Shown here piece after piece: positions 12,036-12,399 of a stretch of DNA of 12,399 nucleotides (the first letter of the stretch is position 1; each line of letters opens with the position of its first letter). The stretch spans positions 1 through 12,399 of the forward strand of contig JAGBGW010000167.1 of the NCBI GenBank assembly GCA_017935825.1, in the 5' to 3' direction. Below the pieces are notes generated by a model, which did not search any database, was not told the DNA's origin, and saw only the letters and a list, made by a program, of their open reading frames with translations. Origin of the DNA: Clostridia bacterium (GTDB taxonomy: Bacteria > Bacillota > Clostridia > Christensenellales > Maliibacteriaceae). Both the position numbers and the translations under genes were made by a program.

Positions 12036-12064
12036 TTGCATTTTTATTATGCGTTATGTATAAT
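12036..12064 (+). promoter_or_regulatory. Promoter of the T-box/cysS unit
   Basis: A perfect TATAAT (12059-12064) is preceded at 17 bp by TTGCAT (12036-12041), which matches only the TTG core of the -35. Transcription would start near 12071, giving a leader of about 310 nt, a normal size for a T-box leader. Confidence 0.7.
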
Positions 12065-12070
12065 AGGTCT

Positions 12071-12346
12071 GTAAAACGAAATACTTTTACATGGACGATG
12101 ACCGAAAGAGTCAAAGCAATGATTTGGGCAAAGAGAGGGCGGATCGCCGGCTGAAAGTCTGCCTGCGCCAAATGCTTCGACGTGTGCATTCGCAAGTCCC
12201 ATCGGGTGAAGCAGATTCTTGTTAGCCCGATGCGTCTTACCCGCGATAAGGGTACTAAAGGTGGATCGGGACAATTCCGATCAACCGGGGTGGAACCGCG
12301 AAAGGGATGCCTTCGTCTCCGGATGAGGGCATCTTTCTATATTTTT
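12071..12346 (+). ncRNA. T-box riboswitch, tRNA-Cys specific
   Basis: The conserved T-box sequence GGGGTGGAACCGCG lies at 12287-12300. The antiterminator can be traced: CCGGGG (12285-12290) pairs with CTCCGG (12317-12322), the 7-nt bulge TGGAACC spans 12291-12297, and GCG pairs with CGT (12314-12316). The competing terminator GATGCC/GGCATC (12306-12333) overlaps it and is followed by a T-rich tail to 12346. In stem I, AAATGCTTC (12170-12178) presents TGC (12173-12175) as specifier, a cysteine codon. The bulge reads UGGA, complementary to UCCA, the 3' end expected of tRNA-Cys, whose discriminator base is U. Uncharged tRNA-Cys would stabilise the antiterminator and allow cysS transcription. The exact 5' end depends on the promoter call. 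Confidence 0.93.
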
Positions 12347-12381
12347 ATATCAAATATTGTTGAAGAAGGAGAAACAAAGTT

Positions 12382-12399
12382 ATGGCAATGCGCATCTAC
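12382..12399 (+). CDS. cysS: Cysteinyl-tRNA synthetase, N-terminus only (cut by window edge)
   Basis: Only six codons, MAMRIY, lie in the window, after the ribosome binding site AAGGAG. The text fits the usual CysRS start (M-x-I-Y-N-T-L-T), but six residues prove little alone. The call rests mainly on the T-box upstream, whose specifier codon and acceptor-binding bulge both point to tRNA-Cys. A cysteine biosynthesis or uptake gene would be the alternative. A second in-frame ATG lies two codons downstream. Confidence 0.7.

Overview
The window looks like chromosomal DNA of a Gram-positive anaerobe of the class Clostridia, probably a gut or environmental Bacillota. The clues are strong AGGAGG-type ribosome binding sites, TTGACA/TATAAT-type promoters, Rho-independent terminators, a T-box riboswitch in front of a cysteinyl-tRNA synthetase, and FadR/FCD-type regulation of a sugar-acid operon. 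Coding DNA is moderately GC-rich and the spaces between genes are packed with short palindromic repeats. I cannot name genus or species.

Layout. (1) 1-911: an edge array of small hairpins, a terminator, then a REP-associated tyrosine transposase (RAYT) bracketed by two direct, nearly identical 86-bp REPIN elements. (2) 912-7232, minus strand: a six-gene sugar-acid operon reading right to left: GntR/FCD regulator, KDPG/KHG aldolase, FGGY gluconokinase-like kinase, D-2-hydroxyacid dehydrogenase, KduD-like SDR dehydrogenase and 6-phosphogluconate dehydrogenase. It has a near-consensus promoter and a perfect 13-bp inverted repeat just after the predicted transcription start. A 236-bp gap holding a hairpin array, a terminator-like hairpin and a REP separates the SDR gene from the last gene. 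(3) 7290-7715: three REPIN-like elements in a row. (4) 7774-8775, minus: a URO-D/MtaA-like methyltransferase-family protein. (5) 8966-9172: two more REPINs. (6) 9224-9952, minus: a membrane-anchored VanY-like protein that seems to have lost metal ligands. (7) 10104-10898, plus: a phage-type DnaD-like replication protein with an iteron-like, AT-rich core in its linker. (8) 11171-11776, plus: a tandem L-rhamnose-mutarotase-like protein. (9) 11842-11933: a last REPIN. (10) 12036-12399: promoter, Cys-specific T-box leader and the first six codons of cysS.

How the genes work together. In the operon the kinase and 6-phosphogluconate dehydrogenase would take gluconate to ribulose 5-phosphate. The two other dehydrogenases could feed keto-aldonates into gluconate or, in the KduD reading, handle 3-deoxy-keto-sugar acids that end at the KDPG aldolase. 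No transporter, 6-phosphogluconate dehydratase or PfkB-type KDG kinase lies in the window, so the substrate is inferred only. The genes right of 7700 look like independent units.

The most unusual content is not protein coding. It is (a) the REPIN family with its own RAYT, in head-to-head and tail-to-tail forms and with a removable module in the hairpin loop, (b) two arrays of UUCG-type hairpins separated by a fixed 7-nt RTGAWRT spacer, and (c) an origin-like region inside the DnaD-like gene.
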